A stretch of 64,000 bases of DNA from Acinetobacter sp. NCu2D-2. Its GTDB lineage: Bacteria > Pseudomonadota > Gammaproteobacteria > Pseudomonadales > Moraxellaceae. The DNA lies in assembly GCF_001647675.1 (NCBI RefSeq), contig NZ_CP015594.1, forward strand, positions 806,001-870,000. Direction: 5' to 3'. Made by a program: the position numbers and the translations under genes. The notes beneath the pieces are model-generated. The model saw nothing but the letters and a program-made list of their open reading frames with translations. It was not told the DNA's origin and ran no database searches. The number at the start of each line of letters is the position of its first letter. Within the stretch, counting starts at the first letter, position 1. Positions 41,868 to 52,266 of the stretch are shown piece by piece.

Positions 41868-42628
41868 GTGTCATCTGCAACAGGTTGACCTTGTGTAACA
41901 TGCATGATCATGGCGTGTGCAATACTGCCTTTAAATGGAATTTCGGGCAGTTGATCAAATTTGAAAAAAGCAGCATCACTGATTTCTTCTTCCTGAAGCT
42001 TGAGATCGCCACCTGCGTATTCTGCTTTAAACGCGATCATCAAGTTACTTGGAAAAGGCCATGGTTGACTTGCCAAGTATTGAATATTTTTTAATTTTAA
42101 ACCGACTTCTTCTTCAGTTTCACGGCGAACCGCTTCCTCTAAAGTTTCCCCAACTTCAACAAATCCAGCAATCAATCCATACATTTGACTGGTTTTATTG
42201 CGCGCATTTTTTGCCAGTAAAATTTCATCTTCACCGCGGGTAATGACCGTAATCACACAAGGTTGTACACGAGGATACTGACGATAATGGCAAGCTGGGC
42301 ACACCATCGCGTGTTCGGTTGCATGTGGTTGAGTCGGGGTACCACAATGGCTGCAAAAACGATGATTGCGGCGCCATTCTAAGAGTTGAATAGCACGGCT
42401 GGCTTGTTCAAATTGAGACGTAGTCCAATATTGTAAAAGCTGACGGATCGGAACCAATTGCAAGCCTTCTGGAATTGGCTCATTAGGAAGTAAATCTCGG
42501 GCAATGACTTGATCACCCGAGCTTACCTGAAGATCACTTGCAAGACTTTCAACTCGAGGAAGTTGAAAGTCTTGATCGACGAGAAGTTGTTGTTGTTGAA
42601 AGATATATGCAAGTGACAGATTTGACAT
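41852..42628 (-). CDS. nudC: NAD+ diphosphatase / NAD-decapping Nudix enzyme NudC
   Basis: NudC hydrolyses NADH and removes NAD caps from RNA. The 258-residue protein has a zinc ribbon (FCSHCGTPTQ with CPACHYRQYP), the Nudix box GFVEVGETLEEAVRRETEEEVGL and the NudC-specific SQPWPFPSNLM. Its ATG overlaps the fimL stop codon (TAATG), so it is translationally coupled to fimL. Confidence 0.95.
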   Translation of the reverse strand: MSNLSLAYIFQQQQLLVDQDFQLPRVESLASDLQVSSGDQVIARDLLPNEPIPEGLQLVPIRQLLQYWTTSQFEQASRAIQLLEWRRNHRFCSHCGTPTQPHATEHAMVCPACHYRQYPRVQPCVITVITRGEDEILLAKNARNKTSQMYGLIAGFVEVGETLEEAVRRETEEEVGLKLKNIQYLASQPWPFPSNLMIAFKAEYAGGDLKLQEEEISDAAFFKFDQLPEIPFKGSIAHAMIMHVTQGQPVADDTKAWL

Positions 42629-44271
42629 TAGGCTACAGTTTTTAGTTTCTCACTACTGTCTAATGCTACATTAAACATCGATTGTAATACAGGCTGTTTA
42701 TTCTTTAAGTTATCAATCAGCATGTCGGCAGTTGCAAGCGCATCTAGTGCATGGCTAACATCACTTTCACTTAATGCAGTTGAACGGTCAATGCTGCTTT
42801 GTAAAAAGTCAGCAGTTGCTTTTAACGCCACTTGACCTTGTTCAGCACCTAAGAACAGCATTGCGCCACCAATTTCTCGGCATTGCTCAGGCACGTGAGC
42901 GAGATTCACTAAATTATGATCTTGCAGATAAGTGACGAGCAGTTGGCTGGTAGTTTCAATTGCAAGTTTCGCTTCGGTCAGTAATGCTTCATGCGCTTCA
43001 TCTAAACGATCCAGCGAAATATTCATATTGTTGACACGAAGTTGTAAACGGCTTGAAGTATGATGGCGCTCTAATACACCAATGGAATTCATTGCAGACA
43101 GAATGACTTTCATCAGTTGCTGCGCAAAGTTTTCATCTTTTAATTGATCAGCATTATCGAGTGATTTTGCTTGACCAACTAAATCTGAATAGGCTTCATT
43201 TAGGTTTAAAACCTTAAAAATATTCGCGAGATTGGTTAACTGTGTTTGCAATTCCTTAGTTTTTTCAGGTGTCATGCTTTGATAGTTAAACTCAATATCA
43301 TTACGAATTTGTGCCATTTCCGTGGTCACAAGCTCACTAATGGTATGCATGGTTTCAAAATCAGGGCCATACAAATGACGACTGAACACTTGTAATTGCG
43401 TATCCGTTAATGATTCATCGCCTAGATTTAGCTGACTACGAATTTGTTGCGATACTTCGTCTTCTTGGCTGATACATAGACTCAAGACATTGGCTAAATC
43501 ACTGATAGAAGCCTTGAAACGGTCTGGCGCATCGAAGTATTGCGCCATGTTGCGTTCAATACTAATGAATGTGCGAAGACGCGGTTCATTCAAAATTAGG
43601 TGTTCAATATGATTGAATGCTACAAAAACCAAATTCCAATATTGCTTACTGATGTGCTGATCAGATAATCCTGCTAGATAAGCACCGACGAGTTTTATCG
43701 CTTGAAGATCAAGTTCAGTTTCTTCTTGGCGTAGCAGCTTATTTAAAGACAGTTTATACAGTTGATGCACATATTGTGATTTTTCAAGCTGTGGTGCTTG
43801 TGGCAGTTGAAGTTCTGGCGTCATGCCATCCAGCAGTTTTTCGATTGGCTGGCCTTCAGTGCTTAGCGGTTTACCTAGAGCCAATTCTAGGCGATTGACA
43901 GTATCGAGCAAGAATTGAGGAATTTTCACTTCACGTAAGCAAATGAATTCGATGTAACGCTTTAACATCGTTGTGCCTTCACTTAAGGCAATCACTTCAC
44001 GTGTGTTAATTTCAGCAGGATTGGCCATAATCTTACGCATGAGTTCTGCCGAATACTCTGCAACTTGAGCCAGCGTAGACATATCAATCAGCGCCAGTAC
44101 CTGTGCACATTGTTCAAATTGAGTTAATGCGTCTTCAATCCCAAAAGGTAAGCTTTGATCTTCAACTAAGGTGCTTACTGCTGATTCAACTAATTTGATC
44201 GAGTTATCAACCTCATTTTTTATTATCAGTAGCGCTGTCGGGTCAAAATGTATAGAGGTTTGGTAAGACAT
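42628..44271 (-). CDS. fimL: FimL-like twitching-motility/cAMP regulator
   Basis: This 547-residue, almost wholly helical protein resembles FimL, which is related to the N-terminal part of the ChpA (PilL) chemotaxis kinase but lacks working HPt histidines. In Pseudomonas FimL adjusts cAMP levels and type IV pili function. The ATG at 44271 is preceded by AAAGG at proper distance; a GTG lies 9 bases earlier. Helical bundles repeat along the chain (FGIEDALTQFEQCAQVLALI and later CREIGGAMLFLGAEQGQ). Identification is from overall size and character. Confidence 0.7.
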   Translation of the reverse strand: MSYQTSIHFDPTALLIIKNEVDNSIKLVESAVSTLVEDQSLPFGIEDALTQFEQCAQVLALIDMSTLAQVAEYSAELMRKIMANPAEINTREVIALSEGTTMLKRYIEFICLREVKIPQFLLDTVNRLELALGKPLSTEGQPIEKLLDGMTPELQLPQAPQLEKSQYVHQLYKLSLNKLLRQEETELDLQAIKLVGAYLAGLSDQHISKQYWNLVFVAFNHIEHLILNEPRLRTFISIERNMAQYFDAPDRFKASISDLANVLSLCISQEDEVSQQIRSQLNLGDESLTDTQLQVFSRHLYGPDFETMHTISELVTTEMAQIRNDIEFNYQSMTPEKTKELQTQLTNLANIFKVLNLNEAYSDLVGQAKSLDNADQLKDENFAQQLMKVILSAMNSIGVLERHHTSSRLQLRVNNMNISLDRLDEAHEALLTEAKLAIETTSQLLVTYLQDHNLVNLAHVPEQCREIGGAMLFLGAEQGQVALKATADFLQSSIDRSTALSESDVSHALDALATADMLIDNLKNKQPVLQSMFNVALDSSEKLKTVA

Positions 44272-44307
44272 GATCTGCACCTTTCCTGAAGTATTATCAA
44301 TTTATGA

Positions 44308-44329
44308 GTCCCGCTTTTTGCTGCGGGAC
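44308..44329. other. Hairpin between rnhA-dnaQ and fimL
   Basis: GTCCCGC, 8-base loop, GCGGGAC. It lacks a T tract on the minus strand, so it is not a clear terminator for rnhA-dnaQ. It may stabilise the mRNA end. Confidence 0.4.
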
Positions 44330-44396
44330 CTCTTTCTAATTACTATAACTGAAGTACTGATTTTTTATACAGAAAATATGCAAGGAAATCGAGTTT

Positions 44397-45818
44397 TTAT
44401 TTGGCAAAAAGGCATGGCATGCCATGTTTTTCTTCAAATTGTTTGACCCATTTCTCATGTTTCTCAAGTTCTTCTTCAGAAGCATGAATGACAGGCAAAT
44501 CGATTTCAACTTTTGCAGGTCCTGAGCTGGCATTTTCTTCTTCGGTATGAGACAGCGCATCAATATCAAAAGACACCTGACCACCGGTCATTGCCAAATA
44601 GACGTCTGCCAAAATTTCCGCATCGAGTAAGGCACCGTGGAAAGTACGGTCACGTTGTGGAATTTCGTAGCGGCGTACTAAGGCATCAAGTGAGTTTTTT
44701 TGCCCTGGATGCTTAGACTTGGCCATAGCCAGAGTATCAGTGACTGCACAAACTTCAGATAAAGCAGGGAAGCCCGCACGTGTGAACTCCATATCAAGGA
44801 AGTTCATATCGAAGCTTGCGTTATGTGCAATGATCTCTGCCCCTTTTAAATAATCAAAAAGTGTATTGGCAATATCTTCATACAGCGGTTTGTCTTTTAA
44901 GAAATCATCTGAAATACCATGGACATTTTCAGATTCACCCACGGATTTTTTTGGATTGATATAGATGTGAATTGAGCTACCGGTGAGTTTACGGTTAATC
45001 ATCTCAATTGCACCCACCTCAATAATGCGATCGCCGTCTTGATAATAGAAACCTGTGGTTTCGGTATCGAGAATGAGTTGGCGGGGACCATGCAATTTTT
45101 TGGTCGCAGGTGTAATCACAATATCAGGATGTGTTTTTTTAGATTCATCAGAATCTATTGGGTTCGATAATGTGGTTGTTTGTTCAGTATCTGAAACAGA
45201 CGTACTCATTTGTACTTCTTCAGCAGTTTCTAAAATAACTTCTTCATCCACTGGTTCGGCTTCCATCAAATCAAAACCGAAAGGATCATCTAAGAGCCAA
45301 TCAGATTGCGGTTTTTTTTTATCGTTATTGCCACGTGATGTCAGATCAAAAGGGGATGGAGGAACTTGACGTGCTTTTTCACCTTTTTCTAGGGCAAGAT
45401 CTGCACCTAGGTTGGCTAGATGATCTGCCATTTCGTTGCCTTCATGTCCAGCATGACCTTTAATCCAGTTCCATTCGATGTCACGACCTTGGCAGACGGC
45501 ATCCAGTTCTTTCCACAGGTCAGGATTTTTGACATCTTTCCAGTTTTTCTTTTTCCAACCGTGAATCCATTCTGTAATGCCTTGTTTGACGTAATTGGAG
45601 TCGGTCCAAATAATCAATTTGGCATCCTGTGGACAATAGCGCACGCCTTCAATGGCAGCACTCAGCTCCATACGGTTATTGGTGGTTTGTAGTTCTCCAC
45701 CATAAATTTTGTATTCTTCAGAACCACATGAGATATAGGCACCCCAACCCCCAACGGCAATATCTTTACCATTACCGCGGCAAGCACCGTCAACATAGAG
45801 TGTGATTGTCTGTGACAT
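44397..45818 (-). CDS. rnhA-dnaQ: Fused RNase HI - DNA polymerase III epsilon subunit
   Basis: This 473-residue protein joins two enzymes. Residues 1-145 are RNase HI with catalytic Asp10, Glu51, Asp73 and Asp132 (YVDGACRGNG, NNRMELSA, WTDSNYVK, GNEMADHLAN), which removes RNA in RNA-DNA hybrids. Residues about 146-244 are an acidic linker. Residues about 245-430 are the proofreading exonuclease with LILDTETTGF, IIAHNASFDMNFLDMEF and FHGALLDAEIL (DEDDh). In Pseudomonas the two genes are separate neighbours. The ATG at 45818 and the whole frame are clean. It is followed by fimL. Confidence 0.93.
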   Translation of the reverse strand: MSQTITLYVDGACRGNGKDIAVGGWGAYISCGSEEYKIYGGELQTTNNRMELSAAIEGVRYCPQDAKLIIWTDSNYVKQGITEWIHGWKKKNWKDVKNPDLWKELDAVCQGRDIEWNWIKGHAGHEGNEMADHLANLGADLALEKGEKARQVPPSPFDLTSRGNNDKKKPQSDWLLDDPFGFDLMEAEPVDEEVILETAEEVQMSTSVSDTEQTTTLSNPIDSDESKKTHPDIVITPATKKLHGPRQLILDTETTGFYYQDGDRIIEVGAIEMINRKLTGSSIHIYINPKKSVGESENVHGISDDFLKDKPLYEDIANTLFDYLKGAEIIAHNASFDMNFLDMEFTRAGFPALSEVCAVTDTLAMAKSKHPGQKNSLDALVRRYEIPQRDRTFHGALLDAEILADVYLAMTGGQVSFDIDALSHTEEENASSGPAKVEIDLPVIHASEEELEKHEKWVKQFEEKHGMPCLFAK

Positions 45819-46024
45819 ATATCAAATCCGATCAAAAAAGAACTATCTAAGCGCTCTATTGTATAACGCAAAAGCATCTGATGAAGCTATATGATCGGTA
45901 AATTTTAATTTCTTGTAACATTTAACGTGAATTCACGTTAAATTATTGCCTTGTCTCTGAGACAAGCTTATTTACAATGGCATATCTTAAAAAATAAATT
46001 TATACGAGTTGTTTGGATTTCTAT

Positions 46025-49000
46025 ATGTATAAACCAACTGCAATGTTGTGGCAGCCTTCGTTACCTTCATTCATAAAAATATCAGTTTTAGGCGCAGCAC
46101 TTGCATCTCTGGGTCTGACGGGCTGTTCTTCTAATCCAAGTGCCAGTCAAACATCAAAATCTAAACAAGCTGGACAATACCTCGGTGCCAATAGCATAGA
46201 TGGTTTGGAAGACTTACTGTCGGCGACCGATATGCGTGCTGTAGAAGGTGATCGTTTACTGGTTCTCAAACATGGTGATGTTTGGAAGCGTATGACGGTT
46301 GGTTTTAAAATGGATCTCACCACATGGCATCCCCGTGTGGATGCACAGCGTGCATGGTTTGCTTCACGCCAGCCTTACCTAGATCGTTTAAGTGCGCGTG
46401 CTTCACGTTATTTGTACCACACAGTTAAAGAAGCTGAACGCCGTGGTATGCCAACCGAATTGGCACTTTTACCTATTATTGAAAGTTCTTATGACCCTGC
46501 GGCAACCAGTAGTGCAGCAGCAGCGGGTTTATGGCAGTTTATTCCAAGTACAGGTCGTATTTATGGTTTAAAACAGACCTCACTGTATGATGGTCGACGC
46601 GATGTGGTGGAATCTACACGTGCAGCCTATGAGTTTTTAGGTAGTTTATATAATCAGTTTGGCTCATGGGAATTGGCATTAGCGTCTTACAATGCGGGTC
46701 CAGGTCGTATTCAGCAGGCCATTAACCGAAATAAAGCTGCAGGTTTACCAACCGATTACTGGTCTTTAAAACTTCCAGAAGAAACCATGAACTATGTGCC
46801 ACGATTCCTTGCTGTGGCACAAATTATTAAAAATCCAAGTAAATATGGCGTGTACTTACCACCAATTGCCAATCGTCCTCACTTCCGTGAAGTCAGTGTA
46901 GGCGCAGCAAGTTTAAATGAAATTTCAGCAATTACAGGTTTAAGCCGTGCAGAGCTGTATCAGTTAAACCCAGGGCATCGTGGTGATCGTATTGATCCTG
47001 AAAGTCCGCGTAAAATTTTGATTCCTGCCGACTTGAGCCCTGCAATTGATGCCCGTTTGAAAAATTTACAGTCAAGTTCGACTGGACTCTGGGCGGGCTC
47101 ACCTGCTGCACCTAAAGCAACCAATACCATTACCCCAATTAAAGCTGCACCTCCGGCATTAAAACCAGCTCAACCTGCGGTTGTTTCGAAGCCTGCAACG
47201 ACGGTGGTGACTCCAGCAATTACAGCTTCAACCACGATCAAGCCAAAAACACCTGTTGCTACGGCAGCAACACCAGCCGCGGTATCTACAACAGCAACAC
47301 CTAATGTGACTGCAGCAGCAAAAACAACGACAGCACCTGCGAAAGTCGCAGTTACGCCTAAGGGGTCTGCTGCCTTAGCTGAATTTGCTGCAAAAAGTGA
47401 ATTACCTATTCCAAGTGCACCGCGTATTCCAGTGGCTGTAAACCCAGTGGTGCCGAGCAAACAAATTCAGGTTGAACCACCAATTACTGCTGCGGAACGT
47501 GAACAGATCCATGCTGTTGTTGTCGCTGAAGACTTGTCTAAATCAGTCGATGAAATCTTAAAACCTGTTGCAACTGCAACTGAACAAGCACAAGTGGTTG
47601 AAGAGATTAAAGCCATTGCGCCAGTTGGTACCGAAATTGTCGACCCATATGATGGCAAGATTAAACTTACTGCAATCCAAACCAGCTTATCGGTTGCTGA
47701 ACAGCAAGGTAAAGAATTAACAAAAGGTTTCTCTTACCCGAAAGATGTTGCTGAACAGACTAAAGCTGATTCTGTTGAAGCGAAGTTGAATCAGGGTAAA
47801 ACCTATGTGAAAACTGATTCAGAAGTTGTTGCTGTTGCACCAAAAGGCAAACGCAGCACTTATACGGTTTTACCAGGCGATAACTTAGCCATGATTGCCG
47901 CTAAAAATGGCGTAAATTGGCGTGATGTTGCCAAGTGGAATCAGATTGATCCAAATGCAACATTGTACGTTGGTACAACAATTTACCTCTATGATGCCAA
48001 ACCTGTTGCTGAAGCGAAAAAACCTGCTGCTAAACCTGAAACTTATGTGGTTCAAGCCAATGATTCATTAACAGGGGTGGCGAATCAGTTTGGTTTAAGT
48101 GTGAAGCAATTGGCGGATTACAATGGATTAACCACAAACAGTGGATTATTTGTGGGTCAAAAGCTGCTCCTTAAGGAACCTGCGAAAGCCAAAGTTGAGG
48201 AACTTAAAAAAGCAGAATCGACTAAGGTTCAAACTAAAACTTATGTAGTGAAACGCGGTGAATATCTAAAACTGATTGCCGACCGTTATGCATTATCCAA
48301 TGCTGAACTTGCTGCATTGACGCCGGGTTTAACTGCATCAAGTAGTTTAAATGTGGGGCAGAAAATTAATGTGCCACTGAATGATGTGGAAGAAGTTTCA
48401 GCCAAAGTGGTTGAGCAGAAAATTTCCAATGTCAAAGTTGATAAGACTGAAAATCATGAAGTAAAACGTGGTGAAACGCTGTATAGCATTGCGAATCAGA
48501 ATAAGATCACAGTTGCAGAACTCGCCGCTTTAAATGGTTTAAATGCTAATAGTGGCCTGCGTTTTGGTCAGACACTTAAAGTACCTGCAAGTAATAAGCT
48601 TCCTGAAAAATATACAGTTCAATCAGGTGATACCCTGTCGGGCATTGCAGCGAAGTACAATACAACCATTGATCATATTGCAGATTTGAACGGTATTTCA
48701 CGCTCTACAGGTTTACGTGTAGGTCAGAATTTAAAATTAACAGGTGATGTAACTCCTACAGCAACAGTTGAAAAAGTTGCCGAGAAAGCGGTTAAAGGTG
48801 TGAAGTCTGATATTCATGTGGTGAAATCTGGCGAGACATTGACCTCAATTGCGCGTGACTACAAACTTCAAGTGAAGTATTTGGCAGAACTCAACGAGTT
48901 AAGTAGTACTAGTTCACTACGTGTTGGACAGCGTTTGAATGTTGAAGGTGAGCTACCTGAAGCTAAAAAACAAGAAACAGTTATAAGTACAAGCAAAAAC

Positions 49001-49309
49001 TCATCTAAGGCGACTGAAAAATATGTGGTGAAATCAGGTGAGTCATTAAATGCGATCGCACACCGTGTTGGTATAAGCGTAGCTGAATTGGCTGAATTGA
49101 ATAACTTAAGTCCTAAAGCGGGCTTACGTGTTGGACAGAATATTCAGGTGCCAAAAACAGTGACCGAATATAAAGTGAAACGTGGTGATACTTTGATTGG
49201 ACTCGCATCTCGTTATGGTTTAGATTCATCAGCACTTGCTGAAATGAATGATTTAAAACCAAATACGCAATTGCGTATTGGTGACGTAATTAAAGTACCA
49301 AACCTATAA
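46025..49309 (+). CDS. mltD: Membrane-bound lytic transglycosylase D with eight LysM repeats
   Basis: This enzyme cleaves peptidoglycan glycan strands with 1,6-anhydro products. The start is ATG 46025; a TTG 12 bases upstream is in frame. The 1094-residue protein has a lipoprotein signal with lipobox LGLTGC, an SLT domain at residues about 110-270 with catalytic Glu153 in LLPIIESSYDP and LASYNAGPGR, a divergent LysM-like segment near 290, then a long Ala/Pro/Thr-rich linker (about 350-610), and eight tandem LysM domains from about 615 to the end. E. coli MltD has only two LysM repeats and 452 residues. yejA follows 29 bp later. Confidence 0.92.
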   Translation: MYKPTAMLWQPSLPSFIKISVLGAALASLGLTGCSSNPSASQTSKSKQAGQYLGANSIDGLEDLLSATDMRAVEGDRLLVLKHGDVWKRMTVGFKMDLTTWHPRVDAQRAWFASRQPYLDRLSARASRYLYHTVKEAERRGMPTELALLPIIESSYDPAATSSAAAAGLWQFIPSTGRIYGLKQTSLYDGRRDVVESTRAAYEFLGSLYNQFGSWELALASYNAGPGRIQQAINRNKAAGLPTDYWSLKLPEETMNYVPRFLAVAQIIKNPSKYGVYLPPIANRPHFREVSVGAASLNEISAITGLSRAELYQLNPGHRGDRIDPESPRKILIPADLSPAIDARLKNLQSSSTGLWAGSPAAPKATNTITPIKAAPPALKPAQPAVVSKPATTVVTPAITASTTIKPKTPVATAATPAAVSTTATPNVTAAAKTTTAPAKVAVTPKGSAALAEFAAKSELPIPSAPRIPVAVNPVVPSKQIQVEPPITAAEREQIHAVVVAEDLSKSVDEILKPVATATEQAQVVEEIKAIAPVGTEIVDPYDGKIKLTAIQTSLSVAEQQGKELTKGFSYPKDVAEQTKADSVEAKLNQGKTYVKTDSEVVAVAPKGKRSTYTVLPGDNLAMIAAKNGVNWRDVAKWNQIDPNATLYVGTTIYLYDAKPVAEAKKPAAKPETYVVQANDSLTGVANQFGLSVKQLADYNGLTTNSGLFVGQKLLLKEPAKAKVEELKKAESTKVQTKTYVVKRGEYLKLIADRYALSNAELAALTPGLTASSSLNVGQKINVPLNDVEEVSAKVVEQKISNVKVDKTENHEVKRGETLYSIANQNKITVAELAALNGLNANSGLRFGQTLKVPASNKLPEKYTVQSGDTLSGIAAKYNTTIDHIADLNGISRSTGLRVGQNLKLTGDVTPTATVEKVAEKAVKGVKSDIHVVKSGETLTSIARDYKLQVKYLAELNELSSTSSLRVGQRLNVEGELPEAKKQETVISTSKNSSKATEKYVVKSGESLNAIAHRVGISVAELAELNNLSPKAGLRVGQNIQVPKTVTEYKVKRGDTLIGLASRYGLDSSALAEMNDLKPNTQLRIGDVIKVPNL

Positions 49310-49338
49310 CTATCGAAGCATCAACAGGGAGAGTTGAT

Positions 49339-51180
49339 ATGGCGTTTGCGCTTGCAAAACGGCTGATGTTTGTTTGTGGATGTTCGATGATGACACAAGT
49401 AGGGTGGGCTGCATTGCAGACCACACCCTATATTGCGATTCATAGTCAGCCCAAATATGCACATTTGCCTGCGATGCCTTATGCCAATCCTCAAGCCCCC
49501 AAAGGTGGTTCGTTTATACGGTCAGGCAATGGAACTTTTGATAATTTAAATAGTATGAATGGTAAAGGGTCTTCTGCTCAGGGCGCGGAATACCTATTTG
49601 ATACCTTAATGCAAAGTTCACTCGATGAACCGGGTATTATGTATCCTTTGCTTGCAGAAAAAGTGACATATGATCCGCAGCATACTGCTTATGTGATTTA
49701 TCATTTGAATCCTAAGGCTAAATTTAGTGATGGCAGTCCGTTGACGGCACATGACGTCAAATTTAGTTTCGATACCTATACCACTAAAGCCAATCCAGGC
49801 TTACAAATGTATTTGTCCGATTTAGCCAAAACTGAAGTGTTATCGACTTATCAAGTGAAGATGACATTTAAGTCTGGTAACAATGCGGAAATGCCACTTA
49901 TTTTGGCGCAGATGCCTATCTATTCAAAAAAAGACTGGCAGAATAAAGATTTTACCCGCGTTACATTAAAACCGATTTTAGGGTCGGGACCTTATGTGCT
50001 GGAAAGCATTGATGCTGGACGCAGTATTAGCTTTAAACGCAATCCAAAATATTGGGGCAAAGACCTTGCAGTAAATCGCGGAAAATATAATTTTGATCGA
50101 ATTAAATATGTCTACTATCGAAATCTAGATGTTGCATTTGAAGGGTTTAAGTCGGGGCAATATACGTTCCATGAAGAGTTCACTGCGCGTAAGTGGGTGA
50201 CTGAATACCAGTTTCCAGCAGTGACAAATAACATGGTGGTGAAGTATAACTATAATCACCAAAATCCAATTCCGACTCAGAGCTTTGTATTTAATACACG
50301 CCGTAATCCGATGCAGGACATACAGTTTCGTAAGGCTTTGACATATGCATATGATTTCGAGTGGCAAAATAAAGCACTTTTTTATGGGCAATATAAACGT
50401 CTACAGAGCTTCTTCAGTAATAGTGAGTTAGAAGCCAAAGGGAAACCATCCCCTGAAGAATTACAACAAATTCAACCGTATTTAAAGCAATTAGATCCCA
50501 CTCAACGTATAGGCGTGTTGCGAGATTGGAAATATCCGATTTCGGATGGTAGTGGCTTTAATCGCAATAATCTTCTTATTGCACGTGATGTATTGTTAAA
50601 AGCGGGATATCGTTTTCAGCAGGGCAAACTGCTCGATAAAAAAGGCAAAGCCATTCAACTTGAATTTCTCATTCATCAGGATGGCTTGCAGCGTACATTA
50701 ATGCCATTTATTCGTAATCTGAAACGATTAGGCATACAGGTGAATATTCGGCATGTGGATGTGCCTCAGTATATCGAACGGATGCGCAGTAAAGACTTTG
50801 ATATGACCACCAATGTTCTGCCACAGTCGCTCAATCCTGGCAATGAGCAATCACAATTTTGGGGAAGTGCATCGGCAGATCAGCCTAGCAACTATAATTA
50901 TGCTGGTATTAAAAACCCCGTGATTGATGATGCGATTCAAAAAATTATTTATGCGCCTAATCGTCAACAATTGGTTTTGCATACAAAGGTGTTAGATCGA
51001 TTACTTCGAGCAGGCTATTATCAAATTCCAACTTACGGAAAAGGCAGCAATTGGTATGCCTATTGGAATATATATGAGCGTCCTAAAGTTGCACCAAAGC
51101 TAAGTGTAGGAACGGACTATTGGTGGGTGAATCCCGCCCAAGCAGTTAAAGTTCATCAGTATTTAAAAGTTCAAAAATAA
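49339..51180 (+). CDS. yejA: Oligopeptide/microcin C ABC transporter substrate-binding protein YejA
   Basis: This periplasmic SBP_bac_5 family protein of 613 residues has a signal peptide (FVCGCSMMTQVGWA) and the typical beginning of the mature part (IAIHSQPKYAHLPAMPYANP, GGSFIRSGNGTFDNLN). It binds peptides, and in E. coli microcin C. GGGAG lies 8 bases before the ATG. It is first of the yejABEF operon, 15 bp before yejB. Confidence 0.9.
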   Translation: MAFALAKRLMFVCGCSMMTQVGWAALQTTPYIAIHSQPKYAHLPAMPYANPQAPKGGSFIRSGNGTFDNLNSMNGKGSSAQGAEYLFDTLMQSSLDEPGIMYPLLAEKVTYDPQHTAYVIYHLNPKAKFSDGSPLTAHDVKFSFDTYTTKANPGLQMYLSDLAKTEVLSTYQVKMTFKSGNNAEMPLILAQMPIYSKKDWQNKDFTRVTLKPILGSGPYVLESIDAGRSISFKRNPKYWGKDLAVNRGKYNFDRIKYVYYRNLDVAFEGFKSGQYTFHEEFTARKWVTEYQFPAVTNNMVVKYNYNHQNPIPTQSFVFNTRRNPMQDIQFRKALTYAYDFEWQNKALFYGQYKRLQSFFSNSELEAKGKPSPEELQQIQPYLKQLDPTQRIGVLRDWKYPISDGSGFNRNNLLIARDVLLKAGYRFQQGKLLDKKGKAIQLEFLIHQDGLQRTLMPFIRNLKRLGIQVNIRHVDVPQYIERMRSKDFDMTTNVLPQSLNPGNEQSQFWGSASADQPSNYNYAGIKNPVIDDAIQKIIYAPNRQQLVLHTKVLDRLLRAGYYQIPTYGKGSNWYAYWNIYERPKVAPKLSVGTDYWWVNPAQAVKVHQYLKVQK

Positions 51181-51195
51181 TAAGGAATTGAGAAG

Positions 51196-52266
51196 ATGGG
51201 AACGTATATCCTCAAGCGTTTAATACTGATTGTTCCGACTTTATTTTTGATTCTACTTATTAATTTTATCATTATTCAAATTGCGCCAGGCGGCCCTGTT
51301 GAGCAAGCGATTCAGCAAGCTGAGTCATTTCAAGGGATGAGTGCAAATGTCTCAACTGAAACTGTTGCCGCCAAAACCACACAGTATCAAGGTGCTCAAG
51401 GGCTGAGCGAAGAGATGGTGAATAAGATCAAAGCACAGTATGGATTTGATCAACCAATTCATATTCGCTTTTGGGATTTATTAAAAAGCTACGCGCAGTT
51501 AGATTTTGGCACCAGCTTCTTTAAAGACAAGCCTGTGACACAGTTATTATGGGAAAAACTGCCTGTTTCCTTGTCTTTAGGATTATGGAGCACGCTACTG
51601 ATTTATCTAATTTCCATACCATTAGGGATTCGTAAAGCGCGCCAGCATGGTAGCCTTTTTGATAAATCGACCTCTATGCTCTTAGCGGTGGGTTATGCAA
51701 TTCCCGCTTTTATTTTTGCTATTTTACTGATTGTGTTTTTTGCAGGTGGCTCATATTTTCAATGGTTCCCGTTGCAAGGTTTAGTCTCTGAAGACTTTGC
51801 TCAATTGTCCTTCTGGGCAAAAGTGAAAGATTATTTTTGGCATATGACGCTGCCTTTACTCGCTATGGTGATTGGTGGTTTCGCTGGGCTGACCTACCTG
51901 ACCAAATACTCATTTATGGAAGAACTTGGTAAGCAGTATGTCTTGGCTGCACGTTCCAAAGGTTTAACTGAATCGAAAGTACTGTATGGTCATGTATTTC
52001 GTAATGCCATGTTGATTGTAATTGCAGGCTTACCTGAAGCATTAGTCGGGATTTTCTTTGTAGGTAATCTATTTATCGAGATTATCTTTAATCTAGATGG
52101 ATTGGGCTTATTGGGCTTTGAAGCGATTACTCAACGTGATTATCCCGTTATTTTTGGCACATTGTTCTTATTTACCTTAGTTGGTTTATTACTGCGTTTA
52201 CTCAGCGATGTATTGTATCAAGTGATTGATCCACGTATTAACTTTGATTCGCGAGGCGCAAAATAA
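51196..52266 (+). CDS. yejB: Peptide ABC transporter permease YejB
   Basis: This 356-residue DppB-type inner-membrane permease begins GTYILKRLILIVPTLFLILL and has the large periplasmic loop near residues 30-80, six membrane helices, and the EAA motif region (AARSKGLTESKVLYGHVFRNAML) that contacts the ATPase. It shares one base with the yejE start. Confidence 0.93.
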   Translation: MGTYILKRLILIVPTLFLILLINFIIIQIAPGGPVEQAIQQAESFQGMSANVSTETVAAKTTQYQGAQGLSEEMVNKIKAQYGFDQPIHIRFWDLLKSYAQLDFGTSFFKDKPVTQLLWEKLPVSLSLGLWSTLLIYLISIPLGIRKARQHGSLFDKSTSMLLAVGYAIPAFIFAILLIVFFAGGSYFQWFPLQGLVSEDFAQLSFWAKVKDYFWHMTLPLLAMVIGGFAGLTYLTKYSFMEELGKQYVLAARSKGLTESKVLYGHVFRNAMLIVIAGLPEALVGIFFVGNLFIEIIFNLDGLGLLGFEAITQRDYPVIFGTLFLFTLVGLLLRLLSDVLYQVIDPRINFDSRGAK

